DNA of 64,000 bases, from positions 1 to 64,000 of the forward strand of contig CATZYY010000002.1 of NCBI GenBank assembly GCA_958426425.1. The letters run 5' to 3'. The notes under the pieces were generated by a model. That model made no database searches. It was given only the letters and a program-made list of their open reading frames with translations, and had not been told where the DNA came from. Shown here piece after piece: positions 50,451-59,389 of this stretch. The DNA comes from an uncultured Oscillospiraceae bacterium (lineage in GTDB: Bacteria > Bacillota > Clostridia > Oscillospirales > Oscillospiraceae). A program made the translations under genes and the position numbers. Each line of letters begins with the position of its first letter. The stretch's first letter is position 1.

Positions 50451-51184
50451 GCTGTCCCCTCCTCCAGCCAGTAACCGCCCCAGGCTTTTTTAAATGCTGC
50501 CGCCGCCGTCCGCGGCAGCACCACCGTCTGGCCGTTGTCCAGCAGGGCTGCCTGACCGTCCACTCCGGTCACATGCTGGAAATTCAGCACAAAGCTGGCC
50601 CCACACAGGTAAAAGCGCCTGTCGGCCAACAAGGGCGCAGCCATCTCTCGAAAGGAGACCCGAATCGTCTGGGAATCCACTGTGCCGTCGGCGCAAAAGT
50701 AGCGCATGCAGCGCCCCACCCGCTCCACATACTGAATCCGCTCCAACAGGACGCGCCGGGGACCGTCCGCGGTAGCTATCACAACGGCGCTGTTCTGCCG
50801 CCGGTTCAACTTCTCCACGGCTCTGTCCAATACTTGAAAGAGCTTTTTCTCCTCTACCGGCTTGAGCAGATAAAAGAAGGCCCGGACATCGTAGCTGTCG
50901 GCGGCAAAGTCATTGGAACTGGTGAGATAGACAATCTCTCCTCCCTGTCCCAGTTCCCTCAGCCGCCGCCCCGTATCGATCCCGCTTAACTCCGGCATGA
51001 GGATATCCAATACGTATAGGTCGAAGCCGCCCGTCGCATCAATCTGGGACAATAACTCTCCGCCGCTCCGAAAAATCTCCACCTGTCCCTGCAGATCAGG
51101 GCGGGCGCGGAGATAGGTATTCAGCAGCGCCGCCGTCTGGTTGAGTTGTTGTTCTTCATCATCACATATGGCAATTCGCAGCAT
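50444..51184 (-). CDS. LytTR-family response regulator
   Basis: 246 residues. Receiver with Asp8/Asp9 and phospho-acceptor Asp60 (YVLDILMPELSG) and LLKPVEE; C-terminal LytTR DNA-binding domain (ERIQYVERVGRCMRYFCADG, then FYLCGASFVLNFQHV). ATG 51184 starts at the receiver fold (MLRIAICDDE). Operon with the GHKL kinase. Confidence 0.88.
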   Translation of the reverse strand: MLRIAICDDEEQQLNQTAALLNTYLRARPDLQGQVEIFRSGGELLSQIDATGGFDLYVLDILMPELSGIDTGRRLRELGQGGEIVYLTSSNDFAADSYDVRAFFYLLKPVEEKKLFQVLDRAVEKLNRRQNSAVVIATADGPRRVLLERIQYVERVGRCMRYFCADGTVDSQTIRVSFREMAAPLLADRRFYLCGASFVLNFQHVTGVDGQAALLDNGQTVVLPRTAAAAFKKAWGGYWLEEGTAW

Positions 51185-51333
51185 AGCCAGCCTCTCTTCC
51201 AAAAACACAGTGAAAATTTTGCGCACATAACATCAGATTCTGAACAACCGCTTTCAAATTTCAGAGCAATTTGTAAAATGAACATAGCATGGAAGGGAAA
51301 AACCGTCAAGGGGGTGCAAAAGGAGGCATGACT

Positions 51334-51564
51334 ATGGACAGCGACCGCAAAGCACATTTTGACCACCGGGAATCCCTGCCTGCTCCGAAACCGGGCGGCA
51401 GCGTGTGGCCCCGGCAGAGCTGTCCGGCGTTCACGCCCAGAAAGGAGCACCTGCCCATAGAGGGCAGACAGTGCTGGTTCTGCCGCTACGCGGATTTTCA
51501 CCTGACCCAACCTGTGGCACTGGAGGTTGGGATCTGCTGCTGGCCGGATATACAGAGTCGGTGA
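51334..51564 (+). CDS. Small Cys-containing protein, 76 residues
   Basis: Starting at ATG 51334 (AGGAGG 7 nt upstream; ATG 51328 is too close to it). The core QCWFCRYADFHLTQPVALEV has a CxxC motif typical of small zinc-binding proteins, and CC is near the end. It lies 60 nt before the diguanylate cyclase gene in the same direction. I do not recognise a named family. Confidence 0.55.
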   Translation: MDSDRKAHFDHRESLPAPKPGGSVWPRQSCPAFTPRKEHLPIEGRQCWFCRYADFHLTQPVALEVGICCWPDIQSR

Positions 51565-51623
51565 CCCAGCGTAAATATTGGGCTCTCCTGCATAATCACC
51601 ATCTCAAGAAGGATGATTCAACC

Positions 51624-52814
51624 ATGTGTAGAATTCAGAATGTATCCAAGCACAGATTTCACTTTAAATTTCAAGTTCCCAGTTATATCCGTCAGGAATT
51701 TTTGCAGGAATCCGTGCGTAAAAACAACTTCTCTTTTCGGATCATCTGTGCAATAATTTTTGTCTCAGAGCTCTATAATCTTTTCCGTGTGGTGTTTTTG
51801 TCACAATCCGGCCTGAGAACGCGAAACAATCAAATTTACTTCTCCATGTACTGTATCCTGATTCTTCTTGCGATTTTGTGGCTGGTGCTGCGGCATGCTC
51901 TGCGGCAGGCCCCGGTACGCTGCCAGTGGGTCGCACAGCATGTGGTAACCACTTTGATTTTCCTATGGCACATAGGTCTCAACACCTATGACCTGTATCG
52001 CGATCCTGCTGCAGGAACCACAGTGCTGACAACAGCACTGATGGGCTTGGCCTTTCTGATCCAATCGCCGCCCTGGTACAGCGTAATGCAGTCTGCTGTC
52101 AACTATCTGCTGTTCCGTGTCTTTATGGCTCCGCTGATAGATACCGGCGACCGTCTCAACCTGACGATTACCTTTGTGGTAGCTCTGGCTGTCTCCTTGG
52201 CAAATGCCCACCATACCTCTGTTACGCTGAAGCAGCAAAAGCAGATCGTCGAAATCAACACCAAATTGCAGAAGCTGGTACACCTGGACCCCCTGACTGG
52301 CCTGCTCAACAAGACAACCGTGGAATGCTGGGCGGAACAGCTTCTCCACGATCTGGAACACACAGGAAGACCCAGCGGCCTCACCCTGTTTCTTATGGAT
52401 CTGGATGAGTTTAAAAGGATCAACGACCGCTATGGGCATCCTTGTGGAGACTACGTGTTGGCAGAGGCGGCCGAAACTATGCGCCGTGTCTTTTCAGATG
52501 CAACGGGACTGGGACGGATTGGCGGAGACGAGTTTGCCGTACTTTACGACCGGCCTATGACAGAGGAATATGTCTTGACTTTGGGGCGGGAATTGGGAAA
52601 GCAGCTGAGGAAAATCCAATGGAAGGAACAGCCATTGGACCTTCAGTGCAGTATGGGTGTCTGTATCTGCACGCAGCCGCAATTTACTTACCAGCAGCTA
52701 TATGCGGAAACAGATCGAATGCTATATCGGTCCAAGGAAACCGGCAGGGGACGATGCTGTGTGCAGCAGTTGGAATGTGCTGATAATAAGCGTTTCCAGG
52801 AAAATATGGTATAA
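51624..52814 (+). CDS. Membrane diguanylate cyclase (GGDEF)
   Basis: 396 residues: six or seven membrane spans (~35-215) and a C-terminal GGDEF domain (HLDPLTGLLNKTTVE, then RIGGDEFAVL with intact GGDEF). It should make c-di-GMP at the membrane. The RxxD product-inhibition site five residues before GGDEF is missing, so feedback control may be absent. ATG 51624 follows AAGAAGGATG. Codon use is more AT-rich than neighbours. Confidence 0.85.
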   Translation: MCRIQNVSKHRFHFKFQVPSYIRQEFLQESVRKNNFSFRIICAIIFVSELYNLFRVVFLSQSGLRTRNNQIYFSMYCILILLAILWLVLRHALRQAPVRCQWVAQHVVTTLIFLWHIGLNTYDLYRDPAAGTTVLTTALMGLAFLIQSPPWYSVMQSAVNYLLFRVFMAPLIDTGDRLNLTITFVVALAVSLANAHHTSVTLKQQKQIVEINTKLQKLVHLDPLTGLLNKTTVECWAEQLLHDLEHTGRPSGLTLFLMDLDEFKRINDRYGHPCGDYVLAEAAETMRRVFSDATGLGRIGGDEFAVLYDRPMTEEYVLTLGRELGKQLRKIQWKEQPLDLQCSMGVCICTQPQFTYQQLYAETDRMLYRSKETGRGRCCVQQLECADNKRFQENMV

Positions 52815-53712
52815 AAACGCCAATATTGCACTGTGGATAATACTCCCCTTGGTGCTCTCCCTGCTGCCGTATCAATTCAGGTATCAGGATATATCCACAG
52901 TAACCGAAGGGAGCTGGCCGGGAAAACCGCCGATAAAGTCTATCTGACCATGGATATCATCAGCTATGTCTCCATTATGGCAGCCGGCGGTCCTACACTC
53001 CACCTCTATATTCATGTGCTTGATTTGAATGGAGACACTATCGCCGGACACCATTCCTGCGAAGTGCCAGAAAACGATTGCTCGCACAAGGGACTTCCAT
53101 CACTTTCGGCTGCTCAATGACTGCATCAGCAGTAATCATACAGATGGCTGCCCATGAGAATCATCCAAAACATACTCATCTGAAACTGCTCAAATCGTGT
53201 AAACAGGCTGGGGGCGGGTCCTGCATCAGAATGCCTGAAACGCTTTCTGGCGTCTGTGATAATTTCCTTTTTCCACACTGCCTTAATAACTGCTGTAATA
53301 TAAAACTTCTCCAATTGCAAAAAGCATTGAATACCACATATTTGCTGCCTCCAATCCATCCTCTTTCATGGAACTAATGCCATGACGGATTGCTGTACCC
53401 ATTATCAGTGAAACATTCAATACAAAGCCGGAGCGGCACAGCGATTGCTGTACCGCTCCGGTTGATTTTTTAATCTTGAAAAACATGTTTTTTATACTGT
53501 CGGCAGGCATACGAAGAGCTTACTGCCAGGCGTGCGCTTCTATCATGACGTGCACGCTCAGAACGTATCATTTTCCAGGCCTGAAAACGGGTTAAACCAT
53601 TGTGGAATCCCGCTCGGTATCTGGTCAGATAAACCGGGCCCATCCGCCGCTGCAGGCTCAGTCAACTGCATGGGCAACCGGCACCTCTATCAGCGCCGCT
53701 GCATCTTCCCAC
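52815..53712. other. Stretch of ~900 nt without a supported gene
   Basis: Short frames occur on both strands but lack ribosome sites. Toward the end there is a good plus-strand terminator (see 53428-53471) with no recognisable gene before it, so the region may hold a decayed gene or an RNA. Confidence 0.5.
53428..53471 (+). terminator. Rho-independent terminator with no clear upstream gene
   Basis: A 14-bp stem with one mismatch, CCGGAGCGG-c-ACAGC / GCTGT-a-CCGCTCCGG, loop GATT, followed by TTGATTTTTT. Confidence 0.8.
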
Positions 53713-54702
53713 TCAATCGTCCAGGAATTCCAAATGGAACAGCTTCTGGGCGTTGGTGCGGCCCATCTTCAGCTTGTCATTATTGCTGACGGGCAGATTA
53801 TCAAACCAGTTGGCTGCCTGGCTCATGGTCTCATAGGGATAGTCTGTGGAGAACATGATCCGGTCCGCGCCGGTCTCCAGCATGGTGCACAGCAGGGCAG
53901 GCGTGCTGCAGTTGCCGCTGGTGGTGATGTGGAAATTGTTCTCCAGGTAATGGGTAAAGGTCTTTTCCGCCTTGCAGTCCCGCTTGTGGCTGTCCACCCG
54001 GTTGCAGATCCGCCAGATCTGGAAGGGCAGCAGCTCGCCCATATGGCCAATTACAATTTGCAGCTTGGGGAACTTATCAAACAAGCCGCTGGCCATCAGC
54101 CGCAGGCAGTGGGTGGCTGTCTCCACATGGAAACCCCAGGCGGCGCTGATCATCCAGTCGTGGCCGGCGTATTCCTTTTTCCGCACGCTGGGCACGGACA
54201 TTCTGGGATGCAGATAGATGGGCACACCCAGCTTCTCCACCTCCTCCCAGAAGGGCAGGTAGCGGGGATCGTCCAGGTAGATGGCGTTTTCCGGATCGTC
54301 AATGGTGCAAAAACCATTGACCAGGGCGCCCTTGAAGTTGAAGTCCTTCACGCAGCGCTGCAGCTCCAGGATGGAGGCCTCCGGGTCCTGGGTAGGCAGG
54401 GCAGCAAAACCGCCGAAACGCCGGGGCAGGGGCTGAATTTGCTGGGCCAAATAGTCGTTGATATTCTTAGCGGCCACAATGGCGTCCGCTGTGGAACAGA
54501 TGCCCTGGATGGTGGGCGAGGACAGCGAGAGAATGTTATACTCGATGCCGTTGGCATCCATCTCCTCCAGCCGCTTGCCGCTGATGTCGCAGATGGTGGC
54601 CTTGCCTTCCTCCCACTTGCCCTCCCGAACAAAGTAGGGCTTGATATCCTCCAAAAATTCCTCGGTGGAGAAATGCTCCTCCAGCGCAATCTTACCCTGC
54701 AT
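53713..54702 (-). CDS. Gamma-resorcylate/dihydroxybenzoate decarboxylase-like amidohydrolase
   Basis: 329 residues of the ACMSD/GRDC amidohydrolase branch, non-oxidative decarboxylases of 2,6- or 2,3-dihydroxybenzoate. The opening MQGKIALEEHF, ALPTQDPEAS, RCVKDFNFKGALVNGF and the metal/catalytic residues Glu8, His10, His165 (YLHPR), His220 (GHMGE) and Asp287 (FSTDYP) agree closely with GRDC. Exact substrate not readable. It is read towards 53713, in the same direction as the aminotransferase and antiporter genes upstream of it. Confidence 0.83.
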   Translation of the reverse strand: MQGKIALEEHFSTEEFLEDIKPYFVREGKWEEGKATICDISGKRLEEMDANGIEYNILSLSSPTIQGICSTADAIVAAKNINDYLAQQIQPLPRRFGGFAALPTQDPEASILELQRCVKDFNFKGALVNGFCTIDDPENAIYLDDPRYLPFWEEVEKLGVPIYLHPRMSVPSVRKKEYAGHDWMISAAWGFHVETATHCLRLMASGLFDKFPKLQIVIGHMGELLPFQIWRICNRVDSHKRDCKAEKTFTHYLENNFHITTSGNCSTPALLCTMLETGADRIMFSTDYPYETMSQAANWFDNLPVSNNDKLKMGRTNAQKLFHLEFLDD

Positions 54703-54730
54703 GGTAAATCCTTCCTTTCTATTTTATCAG

Positions 54731-55918
54731 TTAATCACAAAATTGACGTGTCACCCCGCCGAAGATCTCCGCGCCTCGGACAATCTTCTCGTCGGGCAGG
54801 GCGGAAAAATTCAGACGGAAAGCGTGGCCGGGTCTGGACTCGTCCACGGCGAAGGCGGCGCTGGGCACCACACCTACGCCGGCGGCAATGGCGGCCTCGT
54901 TCACAGCCTCCATATCTGCGTCCTCGGGCAGCTCCACCCAGATGAATAGACCGCCCTCCGGCACCAAAATCCGGCACCGGGACGAACAGCAGCGCCGCAA
55001 AGTGTCAGCCATGAGAGTGCACTTGCGGCCGTAAATGCGGCTGATGGAGGCGAGATAGCTGTTGAAATCCAGCTTTTTGAGGCAGCGGCTGATGACCCGC
55101 TGGTTCAGCAAAGGCTCCTGTCCGTCGGCCGTTTTCACGGCGGCCAGATGGCCCGCCAGACCCTCAGGCGCGTAGAGATAGCCCGCCCGCAGGCCTGCCG
55201 ACAAGGTCTTGGAGAAAGATCCGGCGTAAACCACGCGATTGTCGGTATCCAGGCTCTTGAAGGTGGGCACCGGCTCCCCGGCAAAGCGGATGTCGCCGTA
55301 GGGATCGTCCTCATAAATCACTAGGTCATACTTACAGGCAACCGTGTATAGATCTTTTCGGCGCTGCAGCGGGATAGTAATGCCCATGGGATTGTGGAAA
55401 TTTGGAATCAGATAGATGTACTTGCCCTTGCCGGACCGGGCCCGTTCCTCCAGGGCCTCGGGAATCATACCCTGGTCGTCACCGGGGATTCCTACGGCGG
55501 CAGCGCCCACATTGCGCATATTGGCCGTGGCGTTCATAAAACAAAAGGCGTCGCAGTAGGCCTCGTCCCCCTCCTGACACAGGGTTCGGGCAATCAGGCT
55601 CAGGCCCTTGCCGGAGCCTGAGAGCAAAATCACCCGGTTGCCCTCCGAAGCGCAGCCCTTATCCTGCACCAGGCGTTTTTTGACCCACTCCATCAGCGAT
55701 GCGTCGCCGGACATGGGACCGTATTGCAGGAGCCCCACCGGGTCCTCCGCCATGACCTCCTCCACACAGGTGCGGATCAGGTCCACGGGGATGGCCTCCT
55801 CGGCAGGATTTCCCATAGCCAGGGAAATGAATCCAGGAATGCTTCTCCCCTTCTCCGCCACCTCCAGAATCAGGTTCCGGGTATTGCGGTTCAGCCGCTC
55901 AGGAACACGATATGTCAT
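54731..55918 (-). CDS. PLP-dependent aminotransferase (2-aminoadipate/MocR-like fold)
   Basis: 395 residues of the class I aminotransferase fold: SGSGKGLSLIARTL, NFHNPMGITIP, YEDDPYGDIRF and the PLP lysine in AGSFSKTLSAGLRAGY. No N-terminal GntR helix, so it is an enzyme rather than a MocR regulator. It overlaps the antiporter gene by 4 nt and lies 28 nt before the decarboxylase gene, which suggests an operon. Confidence 0.85.
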   Translation of the reverse strand: MTYRVPERLNRNTRNLILEVAEKGRSIPGFISLAMGNPAEEAIPVDLIRTCVEEVMAEDPVGLLQYGPMSGDASLMEWVKKRLVQDKGCASEGNRVILLSGSGKGLSLIARTLCQEGDEAYCDAFCFMNATANMRNVGAAAVGIPGDDQGMIPEALEERARSGKGKYIYLIPNFHNPMGITIPLQRRKDLYTVACKYDLVIYEDDPYGDIRFAGEPVPTFKSLDTDNRVVYAGSFSKTLSAGLRAGYLYAPEGLAGHLAAVKTADGQEPLLNQRVISRCLKKLDFNSYLASISRIYGRKCTLMADTLRRCCSSRCRILVPEGGLFIWVELPEDADMEAVNEAAIAAGVGVVPSAAFAVDESRPGHAFRLNFSALPDEKIVRGAEIFGGVTRQFCD

Positions 55919-57354
55919 GACAGCTTCCTTTCCCGCTTTTCAAAGCTGCTACCGTGCTTTTTCCATGCCCGCTGGCCCTGGCTATCCCAGATGCCAAAGC
56001 CCGTAAAGGCGCACAGGACAGAAAACACCGGCACGATGTAGCACAGCAGGGCGTAGGGGATGTACTCGGTTCCCACGCCCAGCACGCCCATAATATAGGC
56101 AGCGGCGGTGGACCAGGGCACCACAGCGGCGAAGATGGTGGCGGAATCCTCCAGAGACCGGGAGAGCACCTTCCGGTTCACATCCAGCCGGTCGTACATC
56201 TGGCCCATGGCCTTACCGGGGATCACAATGCCCATCATCTGGTTGCCGGTCAGGAGGATAATGCCCCAGCCGAAGATCAGCGTGGAGACCACCAGGCTTC
56301 TGACAGACCGGACCACCTTCATCAAAATGGCCTCAAACGCGTCCAGAATACCGGCGGCGCTCATGGGTCCGGCCATGAAGCCGGCGAACAGCAGCAGGGC
56401 GAAGGTCCCCGCCATGGATTTGATGCCGCCCCGGGTGAGGATGGTATCCACCATGGCCACGCCGGTATCGGACACGTAGCCGTTCAGGACCACAGTCATG
56501 ATGTCTGCCAGGTTCGCGCCCTGGGTCAGAACCGCCAAAATCACGCTGACCACGGCGGTGATGCCCATAGCCATAATGGAGGGCACCTTCAAAATCGCCA
56601 GCACCAGAATCATAATCAGCGGAAGCAGGCAGATGAGGTGAATATTGAAGTGGGCGGCCAGAGTCTCCTCCATCAGCACAACCGCAGCGGGGTCAAAGGC
56701 GTCCTGGGCGTAGCTGGCGCCGATAATGTAATACAGAACGATGCACACCAGTGTTGCGGGAACCGTGGTGTAGAGCATGGAGCTGATGTGGGAATAGAGA
56801 TCTGTCTCCGCAATGGCAGGCGCCAGGTTGGTGGTGTCGGACATGGGAGACATCTTGTCTCCGAAGTAAGCTCCGGAGACCACCGCGCCGGCAATGACGC
56901 CGCCGGGGATGCCCAAATTCACGCCCACGCCGTAAAGTGCCAGCCCCATCGTAGCCACGCAGCCAAAGGAGGTTCCCGTGCAGACAGAGGTCACGGAACA
57001 CAGCACAAAAGTCAGGGGCACAATGGCCGTGGGCGAGATCAACTTCAGTCCATAATAGATCAGAGACGGCAACGTACCACCGATCAACCAGGTAGAAATC
57101 AAAATGCCCACCATAGTTAAAATTACGAATGCCATGTTGTAGTTGGCGATATTCTCCATACCAGCCTTCTGGATGTCCGCCCACTTGGCTTTCATCAGCA
57201 AAGCCGCGATCACGGAGACGATGGCCGCCGCAAACACGGACATCTGGGCACCAAACCCCAGCTTCAGTCCGATTACGATGGTGGCCACAATGGCCAGCAG
57301 AGAAATTACTGCCGCTGCTGGGTTCACTTGCTTGGTGTTGGTTGTCTCGTTCAT
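55915..57354 (-). CDS. NhaC-family Na+/H+ antiporter-like transporter
   Basis: 479 residues with about eleven or twelve membrane spans of the NhaC/IT superfamily (SVCTGTSFGCVATMGLALYG, GAYFGDKMSPMSDTTNLAP). NhaC members exchange Na+/H+ or amino/organic acids with cations. First gene of the operon with the aminotransferase and decarboxylase, which may point to an amino-acid or organic-acid exchanger. ATG 57354 follows AGGAGGA. Confidence 0.85.
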   Translation of the reverse strand: MNETTNTKQVNPAAAVISLLAIVATIVIGLKLGFGAQMSVFAAAIVSVIAALLMKAKWADIQKAGMENIANYNMAFVILTMVGILISTWLIGGTLPSLIYYGLKLISPTAIVPLTFVLCSVTSVCTGTSFGCVATMGLALYGVGVNLGIPGGVIAGAVVSGAYFGDKMSPMSDTTNLAPAIAETDLYSHISSMLYTTVPATLVCIVLYYIIGASYAQDAFDPAAVVLMEETLAAHFNIHLICLLPLIMILVLAILKVPSIMAMGITAVVSVILAVLTQGANLADIMTVVLNGYVSDTGVAMVDTILTRGGIKSMAGTFALLLFAGFMAGPMSAAGILDAFEAILMKVVRSVRSLVVSTLIFGWGIILLTGNQMMGIVIPGKAMGQMYDRLDVNRKVLSRSLEDSATIFAAVVPWSTAAAYIMGVLGVGTEYIPYALLCYIVPVFSVLCAFTGFGIWDSQGQRAWKKHGSSFEKRERKLS

Positions 57355-57378
57355 GTTTCTTCCTCCTACGCCATTTAG

Positions 57379-57441
57379 CGCTTTAAAGTCCCATCGCTTT
57401 AAAGCACTTAACCATTATAACGCTTTTAAAAAATTTGTAAA
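57379..57441 (-). promoter_or_regulatory. Promoter of the NhaC operon with three CGCTTTAAAG-like repeats
   Basis: On the minus strand TTTACA (57436-57441) and TATAAT (57414-57419) are 16 nt apart. Direct repeats CGCTTTAAAG (57379-57388), CGCTTTAAAG (57395-57404) and CGCTTTTAAAA (57421-57431) flank the start of transcription, at spacings of 16 and 26 nt, and look like an operator. Confidence 0.6.
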
Positions 57442-57847
57442 TATAAAAACTACCTAAAATAAAAACGTCGCTTTTTACCATCTGCCCCACCCGCCGTCCA
57501 CAGGGAAACACCTGCAATAACGGCGATGCAATGCCCTTCCTTTTCCGTTATTCCAGTATTCAGCACCTGGATAACGTGACAGACACTGCCGCTTCTATTG
57601 ACGGCTCAAAGCAGAAAAGCAAGCTGCCCCATGGAGCCACAGGACAGCTGGCGCGCTCAGCAAGATATGGCTCCGCTGCCTCACCTCACACCTTGTGTTA
57701 TCACCAGAGGGTGACAATCTACACGCAAATGCAAATCATGTAACGTGCAGGCGGGGCGCACCCTTCTGCGGAATGGGCAACTGCCCTTATACAGGCATCT
57801 TTTCAGCCGGGATGAGGCATTTTCGCCGAGGGCGGAATTGATAAGTA
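57442..57847. other. Intergenic stretch without a supported gene
   Basis: About 400 nt that hold neither a good gene nor clear regulatory sites beyond the flanking promoter and terminator. Open frames have poor composition. A small RNA ending at the following terminator is possible. Confidence 0.45.
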
Positions 57848-57886
57848 TGGCCGCTCCTTCCTGTTGGAAGGAGCGGCCACTTTTTT
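57848..57886 (+). terminator. Strong terminator without an assigned gene
   Basis: A 14-bp perfect stem (TGGCCGCTCCTTCC / GGAAGGAGCGGCCA) with a TGTT loop is followed by CTTTTTTACTT. It reads on the plus strand, where no gene precedes it within ~400 nt. Because it is also a hairpin on the minus strand, it could partly end the PucR gene. Confidence 0.85.
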
Positions 57887-57973
57887 ACTTCATAACAATT
57901 TACTGTGATGTAATTGTCCAACATGTTGTTCACGGATTTGGCCGCGGCCTTACTGGGACGTCACAAGGATCTT

Positions 57974-59197
57974 TTATCCTGTCTGCCCATCAGAAACCAG
58001 CAGAAGCAGACAGCCAAAAAAATTCTGCAGATTATGATAGGGTGAATCAAATGCGCCTCCAAAGCGCTCGCGCATTTTTTCAATTCGATACACCACGGTA
58101 TTTCGATGCACATGCAGTTCCTGTGCAGTCAGCGCCAGACTTTGTCCATTCTTCAGGTAGACAAACAATGTCTTTACATAGTCGGACTGGTTTTCCAAAT
58201 CATACGCCAGCAAATTTCGCAGAAAGATGCTGAGATAGTGGTTTTGCTGTTTCTCCGGAATGGACGCGGCAAGTCCCCAGAGTCTGTAATCATCATATTG
58301 TACAATTCTATCTTCGTTTCCGGAAATGCGGGCCATCCTTTCCGCCGTTATGGCTTGATCAAAAAACTGCCGGATTTCATACAGGTCTGTAAAGATGTCA
58401 CTCATCCCGGCACATAATTCATACTCCGCCAAATACTCTTCCAAATGCTGCAGCCCTGCCTGAGGAATCTGCCTGCTCTTTCCGCAATCCACCAGTAAAA
58501 TGACATACTCTCTGAAAAACAACGACCATGCTCTGGGAAAAATGTTTCCCAACAGGGATTTGAAATGCCGTTCACCGGAAACACGGGAGGAGAATGCGCT
58601 CATATTGATGCTGATTAGACAATACGCGCTGGGTGATTCAAAAACAGTCCCCAAAATCCGCTGAAGGAACAACGCGCGGTTTGCAAACCCCTCATTCAAA
58701 AGGCTGGACAGAAGCATCTCAATGGAGTCGTGCTGATGGCTGTGCCGAATGGCCTGCTCAATGGCAAGTTCTTTTCCCAAAACTCCCGCCACCAGATCAT
58801 ACGTTTCCCTGGTGGTTTCATCCAACGGGGTCCGATATTCCAAGACTGAGAGGTATCCAATTGTCAAGGAATTGGATACCAGCGGACAAATACGCCGTCG
58901 GTTGGGCCCCCAATCATCGAACACTTGATAAGGCAGGGGTGTGCCACGCATGTTTTCCAGGCCATGGAGCATGGCTGCATACTCAAAGAGACAGTATCCT
59001 CGTTCTTTTCCTGCAGTCCACACCTCATCCTCAATGCCTGATATGTCGGAATAGGCCACTGTGTAATAATTCTTGTCAAAAACCGCAACCGGATTTCCAA
59101 GGACTTGTGCCGCCCGGTCGATCAGGAGATTCATATTGTTGTAGCGAAATGAAAAGTTGAGGAACTCCTGTACTGCCTCATAAACAGCCCTATCCAT
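57974..59197 (-). CDS. PucR/CdaR-family transcriptional regulator
   Basis: 407 residues from ATG 59197 (AAAGG upstream; an in-frame TTG precedes it). A sensory N-terminal part is followed by a C-terminal PucR HTH (VYLKNGQSLALTAQELHV, then HRNTVVYRIEKMRERFGGAF). Divergent from the AtuA/MBL/GntP cluster, so it is the natural regulator of that cluster. Confidence 0.85.
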   Translation of the reverse strand: MDRAVYEAVQEFLNFSFRYNNMNLLIDRAAQVLGNPVAVFDKNYYTVAYSDISGIEDEVWTAGKERGYCLFEYAAMLHGLENMRGTPLPYQVFDDWGPNRRRICPLVSNSLTIGYLSVLEYRTPLDETTRETYDLVAGVLGKELAIEQAIRHSHQHDSIEMLLSSLLNEGFANRALFLQRILGTVFESPSAYCLISINMSAFSSRVSGERHFKSLLGNIFPRAWSLFFREYVILLVDCGKSRQIPQAGLQHLEEYLAEYELCAGMSDIFTDLYEIRQFFDQAITAERMARISGNEDRIVQYDDYRLWGLAASIPEKQQNHYLSIFLRNLLAYDLENQSDYVKTLFVYLKNGQSLALTAQELHVHRNTVVYRIEKMRERFGGAFDSPYHNLQNFFGCLLLLVSDGQTG

Positions 59198-59389
59198 TTT
59201 GCACAACCGCCTTTCACTTCTCTAAACCGGGTTTGTTCCATGAGTACAAATCCAACGGCTGAATTAATACTATTGTAACATTGAGGCCATACATCCGCAA
59301 TGTTAAATTATCCTCAGAGAGTATCAGATTGGGTACTTCCAAGGGAAATAACATCGGAACAAACTCATGAAAGGGAGGCATCTTTGGAA

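Noticed and set aside
52833..53120. Plus-strand 95-codon frame after the GGDEF gene
   Set aside because: No ribosome site and no recognisable domain; kept only as part of the gap description.
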